From contig NC_136013.1 in assembly GCF_048128805.1 (NCBI RefSeq), positions 7,262,102-7,326,101 on the forward strand: 64,000 nucleotides of DNA, in the 5' to 3' direction. This document shows positions 11,295 to 23,225 of the stretch, one piece after another. Positions within the stretch are counted from its first letter, which is position 1. Each line of letters opens with the position of its first letter. The notes under the pieces are model-generated. The model was not told where the DNA came from, made no database searches, and saw only the letters and a program-made list of their open reading frames with translations. Both the position numbers and the translations under genes were made by a program. The DNA comes from Centroberyx gerrardi (taxonomy: Eukaryota; Chordata; Actinopteri; Beryciformes; Berycidae).

Positions 11295-13799
11295 GTCAGA
11301 AATGAGGGAGGAGAGTTTGTCCCGCCCCCAAATCAGTGACGTCACACAGATGCACAGCTGTCTTGAGAATGGATTGATTGTGAGGGTACTAAGATTAATT
11401 TTGGGGTATATTTTTCGGTTCACTGCAACAACTTGAAGCACATTTGGCTGTAAAGCAATCATTTTGGAGTCTTGGCTCATGAGGTTTATAGCTTGGCGAG
11501 AAAGCACGTTAGCATCATGTGTTGACTGAATCGTTGTGGACAAGAAGAATTTCAGGAGGGAATTCCAACATTTAGTGTTATTCCCTCTAACATGTTTCAA
11601 AACAACGATGTCGTGTTCACAGTGCCAATTTAGTTGTTTCTTTTCTGCAAAGCTGACCTTAATGGAGCTCAAAATCTCAGTCTTCTCTCTATTATAGCTT
11701 ATATTTTTGTCAAAGTGATTGTTTTGTTCTTTCTTTTTTACAGCAGTTTGTAGATTTGTTAAGAATAAGCAATGCAAATATGATGAGTATTATTAGTAGC
11801 TGCTGTCTGCAGTGTGTAGGGCATAAAAACAATCCCTGAAAACTGGAATTCATCCTCTATTCTCATATCATCCCATATGTGTCCCCAGTTCTTGCACTAT
11901 ATGTACACATTCCCTCCAGTTAATAGATAGATGAATGCTTAAAGTACCTTCTCTTCAATTTACTGACATAGATTTATTAAAAAATAGGCTATTTGTATCA
12001 ACTGAAATAAAGAGAAGCATCAGAAAGCTTGAGGAACCTGTGTAGTTTGCATAATTTTTGTTCCATGAGGAAAACTGTAGCATTTGAACTGAATGATTAT
12101 GGGTAAAATGCTGTTAATCAACCTAACACCATCCAGTGAAGAAGTCAGCAGGCAATGCCAAAACATTTGAAACAGATGAGCAGTTGAAATGCTCATCTTC
12201 ACACATAAAACTCTACTGGGTCTATTCTTTGACCAATACACTATTGTTTTTAAATTTTGGGTGAGAAGAAAAGAGTGCAGTCCGACACTCTTGTCCATAT
12301 CCAGGCTCACCATCAATTTTAGCCTGATTCAACTGCTGCAGTCAAATCTGTGCAGAGTGATAACTTTCACCTTTTACCACCAGTACTGTTGTATTCTGAC
12401 TCTGAGACTATAAAGTCAACCATGTCCTCTCTCCACCCACTGTCATGCATCTTAAGTGGATTGTGGCTGGCAGCCCATCACTCATGGCTCCAGGAGAGGC
12501 ACTAAATCAAACTCAGTTTACATAGGCCTACCTCACTTCCAAATATTCAAGAGTTTAGGCACATAGCTTACAGAAGTCAGTGCAATCGGTCTCTAATAAT
12601 AAGTTAGTTAAATCAATAAAATAAAAAATAACCTAATACAATAACACTAGAAATGTTAGTGTCTTTGTGAAACATTTTACTGGAAATAGATGCATAATAA
12701 ATAATAGTGAAATCCTAGAGGATTTTTCCTGCTTCTAAATAGGCCTTATAGTCTTCCGCCTGAGTAAAGGTTAAACACGATTTTGGTATAAACTGTTCAT
12801 TATCAATTTGGCCGTAGCCTATACGGAAAAAACAACAACAGAAGTTTCGTTTAGAAAATAAACTGCAAGAATGTTGACTTTTTTTTAGACAATGATTCCC
12901 TTACATATGGCTGCAGACTAACTATAACAAAATCTGTTGAATACAAAGAGTAGCAAAAGCCAATGTTTGGTAAAGCTTTGATGATTGAAGTGCATTTCTA
13001 ACTAGGCGTGCATGTGCAAGTCGCCAATGGCCCATGCCACCATTTGAAAATAATACCAAAGTTTCTAGCTGTTTAGCTGAAAACGTAAATCCTAATATAA
13101 TAAATCTTAATATGTATTGAACATCTTTTGCAAACACTTGTCAAAGCGCCTCCTGTTGCCTAGTTTACATGGAACATATAACTTTCCTAAAGGGGCCCAG
13201 TGTTGGCCAACGAGTAAAACTATAGGATGGGCAGGCTAATACCGAGCCCATCCTTTTCAGACAATTCCTCTGACCAACTTAAAAAACCAATGGCAACCTC
13301 TAAAAGCCTGTCTTTGTCACCCTTAAACCCCACGATGCTCTAAAACACCATTGTGCAGTTAAACCTCATAAATTTGTCGCAGGGACTGATTAAACATCAC
13401 GGGAATTGAAACACTAAAGATTTTGTCTAGGTCCCTTTTGGATGAAGGACAATGGTCCATTCACGGGGAGACACACAGACAAAAAGAGTGTTTAAGGGGA
13501 GATGCAGCGGGCTGAGGGGTTTGGCCAGTCCCCTCCATATGTGATACAAGGTGGCCCCAGCAAGAGGGACAAAGGGCCAGGTGACAGGGACGATGCGCTG
13601 CAGGGTCACAGGACGAGCAAACAACATCACAGGGGGCGTGAAAGCAAGGAAACCCCTCCTTGTAGATGAACACTTTACGTTCTTCCCAATAATACAGCGT
13701 TTATTCATAATAAAATATTTTATTCTAACCAAAAGATAGGGGAAATGCTGCGCAAAATCAGCTTAATTTAAGTGTTTGATTTACTCTGAGAGCGTAAAA

Positions 13800-14062
13800 A
13801 TCAGTGTTTATATAAGTCCACACACGTTAGAGTTAATTTAACACTTTTGGGTAGTTTAGAGCCATATCAGCTCTTGCCAATATGGAAAGCATTATGTTTC
13901 ATAATGAGTGGACAAACAATTACGGTAAATGTCACTGAAAAATCAACCAACTCTGGAAAATTTGCTGTGTGTTATAATTTCATCTACCCAATTTTAAATG
14001 ATGAATAAACTGAATAAAACTCTCTTCTTGCCACTATGGAAAGCATTATGTTTCATAACTGC
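13800..14062. repeat. Repeat with direct internal duplication
   Basis: CTTGCCAATATGGAAAGC...TTTCATAA near 13873-13904 recurs almost exactly at about 14027-14057. Preceded by gttagagttaatttaacac, a motif seen in teleost dispersed repeats. Confidence 0.55.
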
Positions 14063-14770
14063 ATCTGTTCAGCAATCTAGTAAGATGTGAAGTGTAAGCC
14101 AACAATATGAACAGCCATGAAGACTGCAGACAACAGGCTTGACTACTATGATGTGCTGATGTCTTTAATACCGCCTGTTGGAAATATACGAGTAAAAATA
14201 ACATCCTCTTCAAACATACAGTACACAGTAAGGTCTCCTGATAAACCCTCAGTGTAATGATAGCCTTATTTAGCCTACTTTCCTGTGACTTAGGATAACA
14301 AAACGTTAATTGCGTAAAAGTGAAAAGCAGCCCATGGGCCCAGACGACAATAGGCTGCTATAGTGAGTGAGGCTGTAATGTTTACTGGGTATTCTTATGC
14401 TTAACCAAATCCATTCCTTTTACAAGTGATGTTTGCTCAGCTTTTGGGTTCTTGATGAGTTTTTAACATTATAAAAGCCTTTGGGCCTGTGTCATGACCT
14501 GCTACATATTTTAGGTTCAAACCTCCGTTAGACTGGAATGGTAGCCTAAATTGATCAAATTTGCTTTACGTTAAATAAAAGCATATTTTCGTACAAATAA
14601 GCAGCTTTAACTCTAAAAACAAGAGACATCTATTTGTTTTCGTGGTCAGAAATGAACGTGTCCATGGAGTGTAGATTATACACTGAATATTATTAGGTCT
14701 ATATCTAAAAAAAAAAAAGTCATATGGAAGGTTACACTGGAAAAATTACCATACAAAATAAGAGAAAGTA

Positions 14771-14776
14771 TTTATT
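14771..14776 (-). terminator. Candidate nkx2.9 poly(A) signal
   Basis: AATAAA on the minus strand, about 500 bases past the stop. The intervening AT-rich stretch shows no other gene, so it is a plausible 3' UTR end. Confidence 0.4.
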
Positions 14777-15270
14777 AATCATTTTGTTCAAGAAAAAAAA
14801 CAACAATTTAAACAGTTATGGCCTTTAATGAAAGGCTACTTGAAGATAACAAATAACATTATAATTTCCTTCATACATTCAGGATAATACTGGCTTTGCT
14901 GCTATACTCTTCTAAGCGCAGCCTCCGTTTGACCTCAACAAAAGTTATTTTTTACAAATACTGTCTATGTATAAACGGCTTCACACCAATACACACATAA
15001 AAAATACATTATTTTACAGGATAAACAAAATCTTCTATAGGCTACACCAGTAAGCCCATGCATGAGAAAATATTATCAGCATATTTTAAGTATCAAAATA
15101 GTCACAGACATACGCAAAATATCAAAATAAAATGTGCAAAATAGTTTCATCCTAGTGAGAATCTAAAATATTTTAAGTTGCTCGAAATTTTTGCAGAGGG
15201 AAAACATTCAGAAAACATTTGATGCAATTCTAAATGAGCTTGTGCATTGAATTGAGGCTAGAAGGAGGCT

Positions 15271-15848
15271 TCACTTGAAAGAACCGAACTGAACCGAGTC
15301 GCTCCAAAAGTCTCTCCAGGCGAAGGAGTGTCTGGAGGCCGCCGGGCTGGGAAAGTGCTGGTATCCGGGAGGAAGGGCAACCGGGGACGGATGCTGAAGA
15401 GACTGGTAGGCCAAAGTGAAGGGTACCGCCGGAGAGGTGGTCGGCGCCATGCAGCCACCTTTATCCGTGTCAAATAAGCAGGTGTGAAATGGTTTCCCGT
15501 CCCGGACCAGGATTGGCACAACGACTCTGCGCAGAATTGGAGGATGAGGTATCTCCATCTCCTGCGCTCCCTCCGCCCGTCCTCTCTTCATCTTGTAGCG
15601 GTGGTTCTGAAACCAGATCTTCACCTGGGTGGGGGTCAGGCTGAGGATCCGGGCCAGCTGCTCTCTCTCCGGGCCGGACAGGTAGCGCTGCTGACGGAAG
15701 CGCCTCTCCAGCTCCAGGGTCTGGGCTTTGGAGAACAAAACCCGGCGCTTCTTCTTCTTGCTGTTGTTCTTCTCGGACTCAGAGTCCATGGCCGAGTCAT
15801 CCGGCTTGGTTGAATCGGGGGAGGCCTCGAGGCTGCCTTCATCTGAAG
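15271..15848 (-). CDS. nkx2.9: nkx2.9 coding exon 2 (homeodomain, NK2-SD)
   Basis: Starts after the acceptor tttcatttatgcag and ends with TGA at 15271-15273. It carries the complete homeodomain and NK2-SD. The tail is Pro-rich ([17 protein letters not shown]). Confidence 0.95.
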
Positions 15849-16393
15849 CTGCATAAATGAAAACAAGAGGTTAGTCAATTTAGCCTACCAAATGATAAGA
15901 AATCGATAATATAGATATAATGTGGTACAGGGAAATTCTCTTTTTTCTGAGCGTAGGGTCAGCTGGTAGGGATGGTAGGTAATTTGCTCAAGGACACTTC
16001 AGCAGGTTGGATACCCGGTTGGATACCCGGATTCATGCCCCATCACTTAAGCATGAACCCGGGTTGTCCGGTTGAATGACAGTCTCTTATAATCTTAAAG
16101 TAAATCTCTTAAAATAAACATAACCAGACTTAGAATAGGCTGGAAGAGGGAGGATGGATTTCTCGCAGCCTTTATTGATCGAATGATAAATAAATTCAAC
16201 ATCATCAACGTGTCACGGCTTTACTGCACTTACATATACAAGGACTCCGGTCGCAGTCCATCCAGGAGGAGTAGGGCGAGCTGGAGGAGCAGGAGGAGTG
16301 GAGCGGCGAGGACTGCGGCGCCGTCTCCGCATCATGCTCAGGCAAATCCAGGATGCTCCTGACGGAAAAACTGAACTTTGTCGGTACAGCCAT
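15271..16393 (-). CDS. nkx2.9: nkx2.9 (NKX2-8 orthologue) homeodomain transcription factor
   Basis: NK2-class homeodomain factor of the floor plate and ventral neural tube (Shh-responsive in vertebrates). Coding exons are 16393-16234 and 15848-15271. The donor is GTAAGT (16233-16228) and the acceptor AG is at 15850-15849. The phase-1 join gives ...[13 protein letters not shown]. The CDS is 738 nt, 245 aa, short like the family. The start [19 protein letters not shown] carries the TN motif at about residues 7-19. An acidic, Ser-rich linker leads to the homeodomain at about 85-144 ([12 protein letters not shown]...[14 protein letters not shown]). The NK2-specific domain is at about 160-174 ([15 protein letters not shown]). 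A longer in-frame ATG at 16516 lies in the 5' UTR and adds non-conserved sequence. Same strand as nkx2.1, about 8 kb upstream of it, as in other vertebrates. Distinguished from nkx2.2 and nkx2.1 by the short C-terminus ending FGSFK. Confidence 0.96.
15960..16085 (+). repeat. Dispersed repeat with B-box-like core, copy 1 (nkx2.9 intron)
   Basis: TTTGCTCAAGGACACTTCAG, then a doubled GGTTGGATACCCGG. Shares the TTGCTCAAGGRCAC anchor with the copies at 21.4 and 52.2 kb. Confidence 0.45.
16234..16393 (-). CDS. nkx2.9: nkx2.9 coding exon 1
   Basis: 160 nt, residues 1-53 plus one base. Contains the TN motif and a Ser/Pro-rich tail ([17 protein letters not shown]). Ends at the consensus GTAAGT donor. 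Confidence 0.94.
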
Positions 16394-16555
16394 TGCGTCC
16401 GTGCAATCCAATCCGTTTGCGTAAAAGCTCTCCAAATGGAATAAAACCCTATCCAAGAGAGTGTATACCGTGCGGATCCTCTCCACTCGAGGCAAAGCGG
16501 GGCTGCACACTGTCAAAACACCAGCTAGAATACCAATGTGTGCACTAGGCTCAGT

Positions 16556-16605
16556 GTTTATACAAACAGCACTCCATAAGCCGCAAACACAGGCTGCTTA
16601 TAAAG
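16556..16605 (-). promoter_or_regulatory. Candidate nkx2.9 core promoter (TATA-like boxes)
   Basis: The minus strand has GTATAAAC at 16563-16556 and CTTTATAAGC at 16605-16596, 160-210 bases upstream of the nkx2.9 ATG. Either would place transcription start about 25-30 bases downstream and give a short 5' UTR. Based on motif and position only. Confidence 0.4.
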
Positions 16606-16866
16606 CCTCTCCTCTGCTGAGTACCTGAATGGCTCGAGTGCTGTCACCCAATGATGGTAGGTGTGGACGCGCAGAATAAAAAAGCCCAGAGCCTCAACAA
16701 TGACCGAAGGAAACACTCGTCATCATTACAGATTCGTCCCGTATCGTCAAACTGGGAAACAGATAATGGTAATTGTTGTAGTTGAATCACGTCTTGGGTG
16801 GCAACTGACAACACAGCCCATCCCATCATCACCCCCTCCTCCCCTCACCAAAATAACGTGTCCAAT

Positions 16867-17030
16867 ATTTGCATACAAAGTGAGCAATTAGCGTGATGCC
16901 TTGAGTTGGTTTAACTAATACACGTATTGGTGTGCGGCCCATTACAGGCGTATTAATTGCAGGCGTGAGAATTTTGACGTTTTAGGATGTGGAGAATTCC
17001 GAGCATTAGGCAGCAGCAGGTTTGTTCCCT
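16867..17030. promoter_or_regulatory. Candidate nkx2.9 proximal enhancer / conserved block
   Basis: About 0.5 kb upstream of the nkx2.9 ATG. It contains an octamer-type POU site ATTTGCAT (16867-16874), homeodomain-type cores GCAATTAGCG (16884-16893) and TATTAATTGC (16951-16960), and paired GCAGGCG/ACAGGCG motifs. Balanced composition with no repeat character. Function is inferred; conservation was not tested. Confidence 0.35.
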
Positions 17031-17063
17031 GATTTTTCTATGACTTTTATAGGAAAATCTCCC

Positions 17064-17083
17064 TTTTTTTTTTTTTTTTTTTT
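17064..17083. repeat. Poly(T) tract
   Basis: A run of about 20 T. Confidence 0.9.
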
Positions 17084-17264
17084 ACTTTGCTGATCGAACC
17101 TATTGATAGCCTAACTGTAGACCCAGGTGACATTTTATTTATTTATATATTATCACATGACTTGGAAAGGATTTTTTTAAAGTTATATTTTTGGAGAGGC
17201 AAATGTCAAAGGGCGTCAATTCACTAAACTCTAAGGTAAGGCAAAGTCCCTGCATCTGATATAA

Positions 17265-17528
17265 TTTGCTGCCAAACCAAAACATCCAATTATTGATTAA
17301 TTGCAATGATTGATGACTGACACGATATTATCATCATTGTGATAAATTGCTAGACATAGGTCACCAAACTATCCTGCACAGACGCACAAAGCTTAGAGGG
17401 AACATTATGGCTTCCAAATAGGTTTCTGGTACTACGTTGCTTGATCTTTAGCTCTCCAATCTAATAATAAAAACTATAAGAGCAAATTTGGACTCACTAA
17501 GGTATCACAAGTGCCCACACCTTCCCAT
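17265..17528 (+). repeat. Shared element, copy B (upstream of nkx2.9)
   Basis: Counterpart of 5640-5935 in the same plus orientation: TGATGACTGAC, TAGGTCACCAAACTATC, ACGCACAAAGCTT, TTGATCTTT, AAT run, CAAGTGCCCAC. Identity looks around 70%. Confidence 0.65.
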
Positions 17529-18754
17529 AAGCCAACTGACACCCATAGCCTATGTGCAGATCTGTTTTAACTCTGCCCAGTCAGAGGGAAAACGTATTAA
17601 ATGCATTGCGTGATTCCAGTCTAATGTGGGGCGTATATAGGCTATTTTTTTTTTCGTATTTGATATTGGTCCTCATCCACTTCAGTGAGGTGCATGAGGC
17701 AGGGAGGAGAGTGGACATGCCTCCCAGTCGTCCTGGGTGGTCGTACGAGAGGGAACACAAATACATGCCAACCAGAGGAGGAGAACAAAAGGGGAAAATG
17801 TAGCCCCGCGTCCGAGACCCGTTGGAAGCATTTGTTCCAGTCAAGATTTTGCATTTGTTCAGTCCCGCAATAATGCCTGATTGACGCCCCGGCACAATGT
17901 CCTTTAACTTTCTAGGATAAATCCGAGCTTGTTCCTTGTTGTCATGGTTTTGAATGGAGCTGAATAGGATCCGGGCCACTATCTACTGCTCTACGTCTAC
18001 TGCCGCCAAGTCTATAGTCCAAAGCAATATTATATGTGTGATTTGGGACGTATTAAATTCCTTTTAGTTTTTCACAGTTCAGCAAAGTCACTGACCTGTA
18101 CGACTAGTCCGTATGGCAAACAAAATGCGCTTAATTCAGCCTTAATTTGTGGCTTTATCCTTAAACAATAAATAAAACATTATTTACGTACATCCCAAGT
18201 CCTGTGGTTGAAAAGGAAATATTATTCAAACGACTCATAAGATGAAACGTATACAAGCACCCAAAACACACAACATCTCCTCAGCTGGAGGAGTGAATCC
18301 CTTGTGAAGCATTCTGTGTACACAGGCTACCAGTGGTTGACAAACACCAGCGGATTACAGTACGCAGGTTTGCTGGAGTGGGTAGTTTGCAGAGGGCACT
18401 CGATTGGAGAGCAAAAACACAGAAAGGCAAAGAAAAGTCATGTCCAAAGAGCGGGAATTTTCTGTCCACAATGACCTGGCAGCCCCTTAATCTATTTAAC
18501 ACCCGCAGGCTTCAGCCAGAGAGGGTCCTCTGCAGCTCCCAAGAGCTCTCCACTGCCAAATATTTACTCTGTTGTTCAACTCTCCATTTCCAATCTCTTC
18601 TCAACCAAATGGAGATTTTCTCACTTGGCTCTGGATTTAGCAGCTACAAACTGAACGACTAGGACTAGGAGGTTCTAACATTTTAAAAATGGCATGGTCA
18701 AATAATGAATAAAAATTAAATTGAAACCCTAACCCTAAAAACAATCTTAAAGCT

Positions 18755-19020
18755 CGTAATTTACCAATGAACCACATTTCCTGAACTGTTAATTGATTTC
18801 AATCTGAATTTTTGTCCTCTAACCAAACACCTGCAATGGCTATTAACAAGCATTATTAACACTCTAATATTTCCTCTACTTTGCTCTTATTTTGACCTAT
18901 TTTTAAACACTATTTACCACTGAACCACATAAAGAGATAAAACCCTGAACGGCTGTGATTGATTTCAATCTGAGTCATTGTCCAGCAACCAAGCAGCTAC
19001 AATGAGGTCGCTGTTACTCC
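18755..19020. repeat. Imperfect tandem duplication (about 153-166 bp period)
   Basis: TTTACCAATGAACCACAT...GATTTCAATCTGA near 18760-18808 recurs as TTTACCACTGAACCACAT...GATTTCAATCTGA near 18913-18973, then AACCAA.CA.CT.CAATG in both. Confidence 0.65.
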
Positions 19021-19287
19021 TTGAATATCTCAATGGGTAAAACTAACAGTATGGTGGCTCACTGTAGCATGATGCCTCAGCAGCTGCACCTGCCTCTGGT
19101 ATCCTCTCCCCTTCTCCCTGTCCTGTAAATACTATTAGCATTATCATGAGGGGGGGGGGGGGTGTCTAATGACTTGGCAGCCACATCTCTCTCTCTGCTG
19201 TAAACTGAGGTCTTGTGAGGCTCAAGTTGGTTGAGCATGCAGCAGCTGTGGGTTTTCTGCCTGCTGGGAGCATGTCAATATGCAATC

Positions 19288-19640
19288 ACTAAGTCAAGTC
19301 AAGTCAACTTTATTCATATGGCGCTTTAAAATACAAAACCAGTGTGTGCTTTACAAAATGGGGGGTTACAAATCCACAAAACAGGGGAAAGGAGAGAGAG
19401 CCTGGAACATCAACAGCACAGTTAAGACGAAAGGGAAATAAGAGCAAGGGTGAAAGCAAATAATATGAGCAACAGAGCGTAAAAGAAGACAGAGAAAAAC
19501 CAATGAACAAAAAAGGTTTTAAGAGGAGTTTTAAAAAATGTGACTGATTTGGATGATCTGATGCTTTGAGGAGGCTATTCCACAGTCTCAGTACAACCAG
19601 GACGAAAGCCCTATCCTGTAAGTGTCACTCTTGGTTTGCC
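19288..19640 (+). repeat. Teleost dispersed repeat (AAGTCAAGTCAAGTCAA type)
   Basis: Begins AAGTCAAGTCAAGTCAAC, then TTTATTCATATGGCGCTTT, and further on GAGGCTATTCCACAGTCTC. A sequence type very frequent in ray-finned fish genomes. Not assigned to a class. Confidence 0.6.
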
Positions 19641-21394
19641 AAATCCATTATGGTTTGAATGTGGTTTGTTTGGAAAGTTGTAATATCATGTATTTTATTT
19701 TCAGATTATGTTTACTTGTAAAAAAAAGGTGAAATATTTACCGCCACGCCAACTCAGGTCACTGTGAGAATACCTGTCTAGAAAATAACTCAAGCAAAAG
19801 TAAAAGTATCTCACAAAAATATTGAAATGGTCAGTTGCTTTTGAGTTGAATTGTTCCATCCACACCTCTCCCTACCTCCCAAACTCCATCACAAATGTGG
19901 TTTGGGATGGAGTTTGGGATTTGGGATTGAGGTAATATCAACAAAGCTATAGCATCAGTTCTGGGAGTTGAGAATGATTATTGTATTTTAAGTGCCAGGT
20001 GTTACCATACTCCAAACTCCTGAGCCTAAAAATAAAACTTCCTCAAATAAAAGTTGGAGGAAATACATAAATACAGTACAGACTGATAAAAGTAAGCATA
20101 GCTACTCTTAAACGTATCCAAATGCAGTAGTTTTAACTAGATGCTTTCCACCCTTGGCAAAGAGGAGATCCAAATAATAAAATGATTTAACCTAAAGACC
20201 TACCCAATTAATGATAGCAATAGACTGAATACAAAAATGAGATTTATTTGTAATTGCAATGATTATGGACATATTGTGTAAGGCAAACAGTTTCCTATAT
20301 TATATTATACTATGATAGGAATGGCTACCTGTGATTTCTGCAAACTATAGTTTCACTATGGCACCAATGTCACCAATATGCTAACATCTAAGGAAATCTC
20401 ACTTCATTTAAATATGTGAAGACAGGCTCTTTAGGAGATCTACAATTACTGAAAGTCGATGGTCAGTGATTATACTTTCTGTTGCAACAGAACAATAGCT
20501 AATGCAAAGAAAAAGAAGCATGACTTCTTTTGACTAATATCTGGGAATACAAAAATTGATTACTTAAAATTACTCAAAAAATACTGTTTCAAAAGTGACA
20601 ATATCTGCATATATTGATAAGAACTTTCCAAATATTTGTTCTTTTTTCTTGGTCCTCAAGCACTTGAAGAATTGAAAGATCTGGGAAAAGACATTAGGAT
20701 ATAATCAGTATATAAATCTGCATCAATCTGTATTTTGAGGCCTAATTCAAGCACGATTTGATAAAAGGTGCTACATGTTGTCCGCTCCAGAACTGTTGCC
20801 ATCCAAGGTGAAGATGACATAGAGGCTGTGTGAAGAAATAAGAGCTCTGTGTGAATTAGAACTTGCATTAGAGGCAAAACAGTTTCACCTTTCCACCTCT
20901 TTTGGTCCTTTCCGAAGCTGTTCAAGTGTTTTCCTGAGATCCATTGTGGAAACTGATACCTCCTTGCCATAGACTGGGTCAGTCACTGTGACTCATGCCA
21001 CTCCAACTTGAGGACATGTCCTATTATCCTGAAACAAAACAGGTAACCAATAAAAACTGTAGTTTCCCCCCCTCACTTTGTTCTTTAAAAGTTGACTGTA
21101 ACAATTTTGGTCTTTTGGAAAGTAATCCCTGAACACTGATCCTCTTACCTAAGACAAAAAAGAGATGAAGACTTTGAACTCTCAGTGCTACAACTGACAT
21201 GTATGATGCTCTGCTGCCCTCTTCAGGACACTCATTAAGTGACAGCATGAATCGAGATGTTTCTAACCCTTATTCAAGTCATTCTTACTTTCACCAACAG
21301 TCTGGGACAGCAGTTACCGGAGGAGGGAGAATTACATGAAGCCACACCTGGGAGATGCATATAGGACGAACACTGTTGGCCAGCTCCATTGTTG

Positions 21395-21545
21395 CAGTTG
21401 GGGATGCAGTGCCTTGCTCAAGGGCACTGACAGTAGCTGCAGAGGGAAGGGAAACTGTTGCTCATTCACTGCCCTGACCCAGGTTTCTCAGCTGGGATTC
21501 GAACCGTTCACCTTCCTCCGAGCCCGGGTCTTATGCAGTCACCCG
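21395..21545 (+). repeat. Dispersed repeat with B-box-like core, copy 2
   Basis: CCTTGCTCAAGGGCACTGAC is followed about 80 bases later by GCTGGGATTCGAACCGTTC, the pol III B-box-like end shared by this family. Confidence 0.5.
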
Positions 21546-23225
21546 ACCTGCACACTGATTTAGCAGGCAGCGCCTTTCACTGAAGTTGCTGATATGCAAA
21601 CATTCTTCTTCTTCTTCTTCTTCTTGATTAATAATATATTATATACATAGATTATTCACCCCCCTACTCCAACTAATGTTATCTTACAATTTATGCATTT
21701 GTGAAGATCCTTAATGTTGGCCAGTCTATATATTTCTTATCCTACTGCCTACTAAAATATCTTCTTATATGCAAGTAGCCTACATGGGGGTGAGGGCCTA
21801 GAGGTCAATATTAAACCTGGGAAATCTTGAGCATCAGTTTGTTAGCTGAGTGAAGACTGGTAGAGCTGGGAGGGACACCAATGACATTTGTCACTCTTGC
21901 TGCATTGCTTTTTGCATCCAAAATTTCCAGCAGATGGCGCCACTGTATTGCAGAATAACTGGTCTGAGTCTGGTCCTGGTCTGCCTTGGCACTGACTCAG
22001 TGGCCGACAGTGGCCCCACTGTACAGCTCCAAACTGACAGTGGTTTTTTAAGACATGATGCACAGGGCAACTTGGGCAATGGCGATCAAGGAGTTGATTT
22101 AGCTTGTTGTTGCCTTATTCTCAGTGGGAAGTCTTGTTGCCAGGAAACGGTTGGATAGATATTTAACCCCGTGCCTGATGCTGGAAGCCATTTACATTGC
22201 TCAGAAATGTGAGTGGACGCTTATTCTTAGCCTTATTACCCCTTGTTGTAAGAATCAACTGACCTCAGTGTACTTGATCCTTCTTCCAACGATGCTGCTG
22301 CTGATTCTGCTAACATGCATCTCGCTTGTCCATTTTCATTTTGCAGCGGTAGGCTACCCCGGATGGATTAGGAAGGCCCTCCGTGCAGGTAATCCCGTCA
22401 ACCGTCCTCTTCATCGTTAAGCAGAACTGTACGTGAAGAAGTACATCACACATAATGAATCTGTAAACGGAGAACTGCAGGTTACCCAGCTCCTATAGGC
22501 CACATTTAAATAAATCACACAAAAAGGACCGAAGAGTTTGTCACAATTCCCGCTGACATTACACATCTGACTTTTCCCAGTCTATGTTTATAGGGATATT
22601 GAAAGTAAGCCTACTCGGTAATCTAATAACATTGTCTAAAACCCCGTGTGCCCCAAACTGACCAATTGCGGGGAATGGTTCTGTGTTTGTGCAGCAGGGG
22701 TCTTAATGGATGAGGAAATTTAATAAAGGTATAATTCAGTTATGACTCAACGATTCCTCACGTCTAGTGCTTACAGTAGTGTAGTCTATATCAGCACCCC
22801 ATTTGCACTTTTTAACAACAGAAACACAACATAAAAGCGCAGTAAAGGTATGAGCTCTCAATTTTTCCCAGTGTCCTTGGTCGGACCGGACAAAGAGGGC
22901 TCCAAATTAGGGCGGAATGTAATATTTAATACTAATGAATGCCAGGTGCCAGACGAACAGATGTCAAAGTGATGGATGCTTAAAAGTGTCGTAAATATTG
23001 TTTCTTTTGTCCCTCTCTCTTGAAACCCAGCCTTGGCCTCTGAAACACGACTACATACGTCGTTAACCTGCGTTCGTCCTCATTAAGGCTGCACTAAAGT
23101 TACCGGGCCACTCAACCTTGGAGAAGTGCTAACCTGCAAAAGACTTTAATGGTGTCACCGCCATTTGGACGCTAAAGGTTAGAGTCATCAGCGCTGGTTA
23201 TTTTAAAGGCGCTCAAGCGACGGCA

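Larger units (their letters stand above)
6800..14760. other. nkx2.1-nkx2.9 intergenic interval
   Basis: No gene recognised. It holds the ATT tract, a conserved-looking block at 9125-9305, an AT-rich minisatellite at 9455-9830, a purine-rich stretch near 10120-10190, a MITE-like element at 11074-11294, a balanced-composition block at about 13140-13680, and a repeat with duplicated 30-mers at 13800-14060. Confidence 0.6.

Noticed and set aside
11223-11777. 184-aa minus-strand open frame
   Set aside because: AT-rich with no domain, and it begins inside the MITE-like element.
18725-18740. Telomere-like CCCTAACCCTAA
   Set aside because: Only two units; too short to be an interstitial telomeric array.
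20656-20970. 104-aa minus-strand frame, with a possible mini-intron at 20888-20826 joining a MDLRKTLEQLRKG-like start to a short second piece
   Set aside because: No family recognised, the intron would be only 63 bp, and the second piece stops at once. Possibly a decayed gene fragment, but not supportable.
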